In this document: in pieces, positions 62,346 through 62,458 of the stretch | Layout: the number at the start of each line of letters is the position of its first letter | Position numbering within the stretch: position 1 is the first letter of the stretch | From: a bacterium | GTDB taxonomy: Bacteria > AUK180 | Assembly: GCA_023133295.1 (NCBI GenBank) | Contig: JAGLWT010000134.1 | Span: 1 to 62,458 of the forward strand | Length of the DNA: 62,458 nt | Reading direction: 5' to 3' | Made by a program: the position numbers and the translations under genes | The notes under the pieces: generated by a model | What the model was told of the DNA's origin: nothing | The model's database searches: none | What the model saw: the letters and a program-made list of their open reading frames with translations, nothing else

Positions 62346-62458
62346 ACAATAACAAATACCCCGCACCTTCTTGGAAAACTAAAGGAGAAAAGCTGGAACT
62401 TACGCTTAAAGGTATTGGTCATAGAATTAGTAATGATGGTGTAAATGATGGTGTAAAT

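Noticed and set aside
62279..62444. 61-codon frame at the right edge
   Set aside because: It begins in decayed copy D and continues into low-complexity sequence; no domain and no support as a gene.

Overview
The window looks like a chromosomal segment of an uncultured Gram-negative bacterium. Evidence for an outer membrane is a LptE-like lipoprotein directly after leuS, an ftsE-ftsX-envC-like set, a CsgG-like/beta-barrel protein and type IV pilin-like proteins. I cannot place the phylum from sequence alone. Zinc-type S14, S4, L36 and L24, an archaeal-type (ApgM) phosphoglycerate mutase and prepilin-like proteins carrying PKD and DNDGDG repeats suggest a poorly sampled candidate phylum rather than a well-known group.

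Region 1 (1-17.1 kb) is one uninterrupted ribosomal superoperon: tuf (3' end), the S10, spc and alpha gene sets, then apgM, closed by a short hairpin-T terminator. Genes are spaced 0-20 nt or overlap. L30 and L17 carry long low-complexity C-terminal tails. Region 2 (17.1-26.8 kb) holds a coupled trio (isochorismatase-like hydrolase, thioredoxin-reductase-like flavoprotein without CxxC, RlmN-like radical SAM protein), an EFR1-type ferredoxin/flavodoxin protein, and small membrane, regulatory and enzyme genes. Mosaic intergenic repeats recur between these genes and again near 35 kb and 44 kb.

Region 3 (26.8-35.2 kb) is leuS-lptE followed by three prepilin-like proteins (PilV-, PilW- and PilX-like), the first of 1106 residues. 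Region 4 (35.6-44.3 kb, minus strand) reads from right to left: cupin, ftsE, ftsX, envC-like activator, S41 protease, divergent polysaccharide deacetylase, tsaD, dus, ECF sigma factor and its putative membrane partner. It combines cell-division/peptidoglycan control with tRNA modification.

Region 5 (44.9-62.5 kb) is an AT-rich accessory and defence island, all on the plus strand. It holds a single-chain restriction-modification enzyme, a 3-TM protein, a two-winged-helix SEFIR/TIR protein, a 49-codon ORF and an OLD-family ATPase-TOPRIM nuclease. Next comes a complete retron: a nucleoside-deoxyribosyltransferase-like effector, an ncRNA with visible a1/a2 repeats, and a reverse transcriptase. 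Beyond it are small modules: a frameshifted SAP-like gene, a PLP aminotransferase with a membrane partner, a PD-(D/E)XK-like protein, a HEPN-like pair, membrane proteins and an HNH protein.

Two features stand out. The SEFIR, small ORF and OLD genes are joined by start/stop overlaps. Short ORFs, several of them copies of one repeat family or of the restriction enzyme's C-terminal tail, repeatedly sit directly before or overlapping the start of the next cargo gene. I read this as a recombination-built cassette architecture with translational coupling; that reading is inference.
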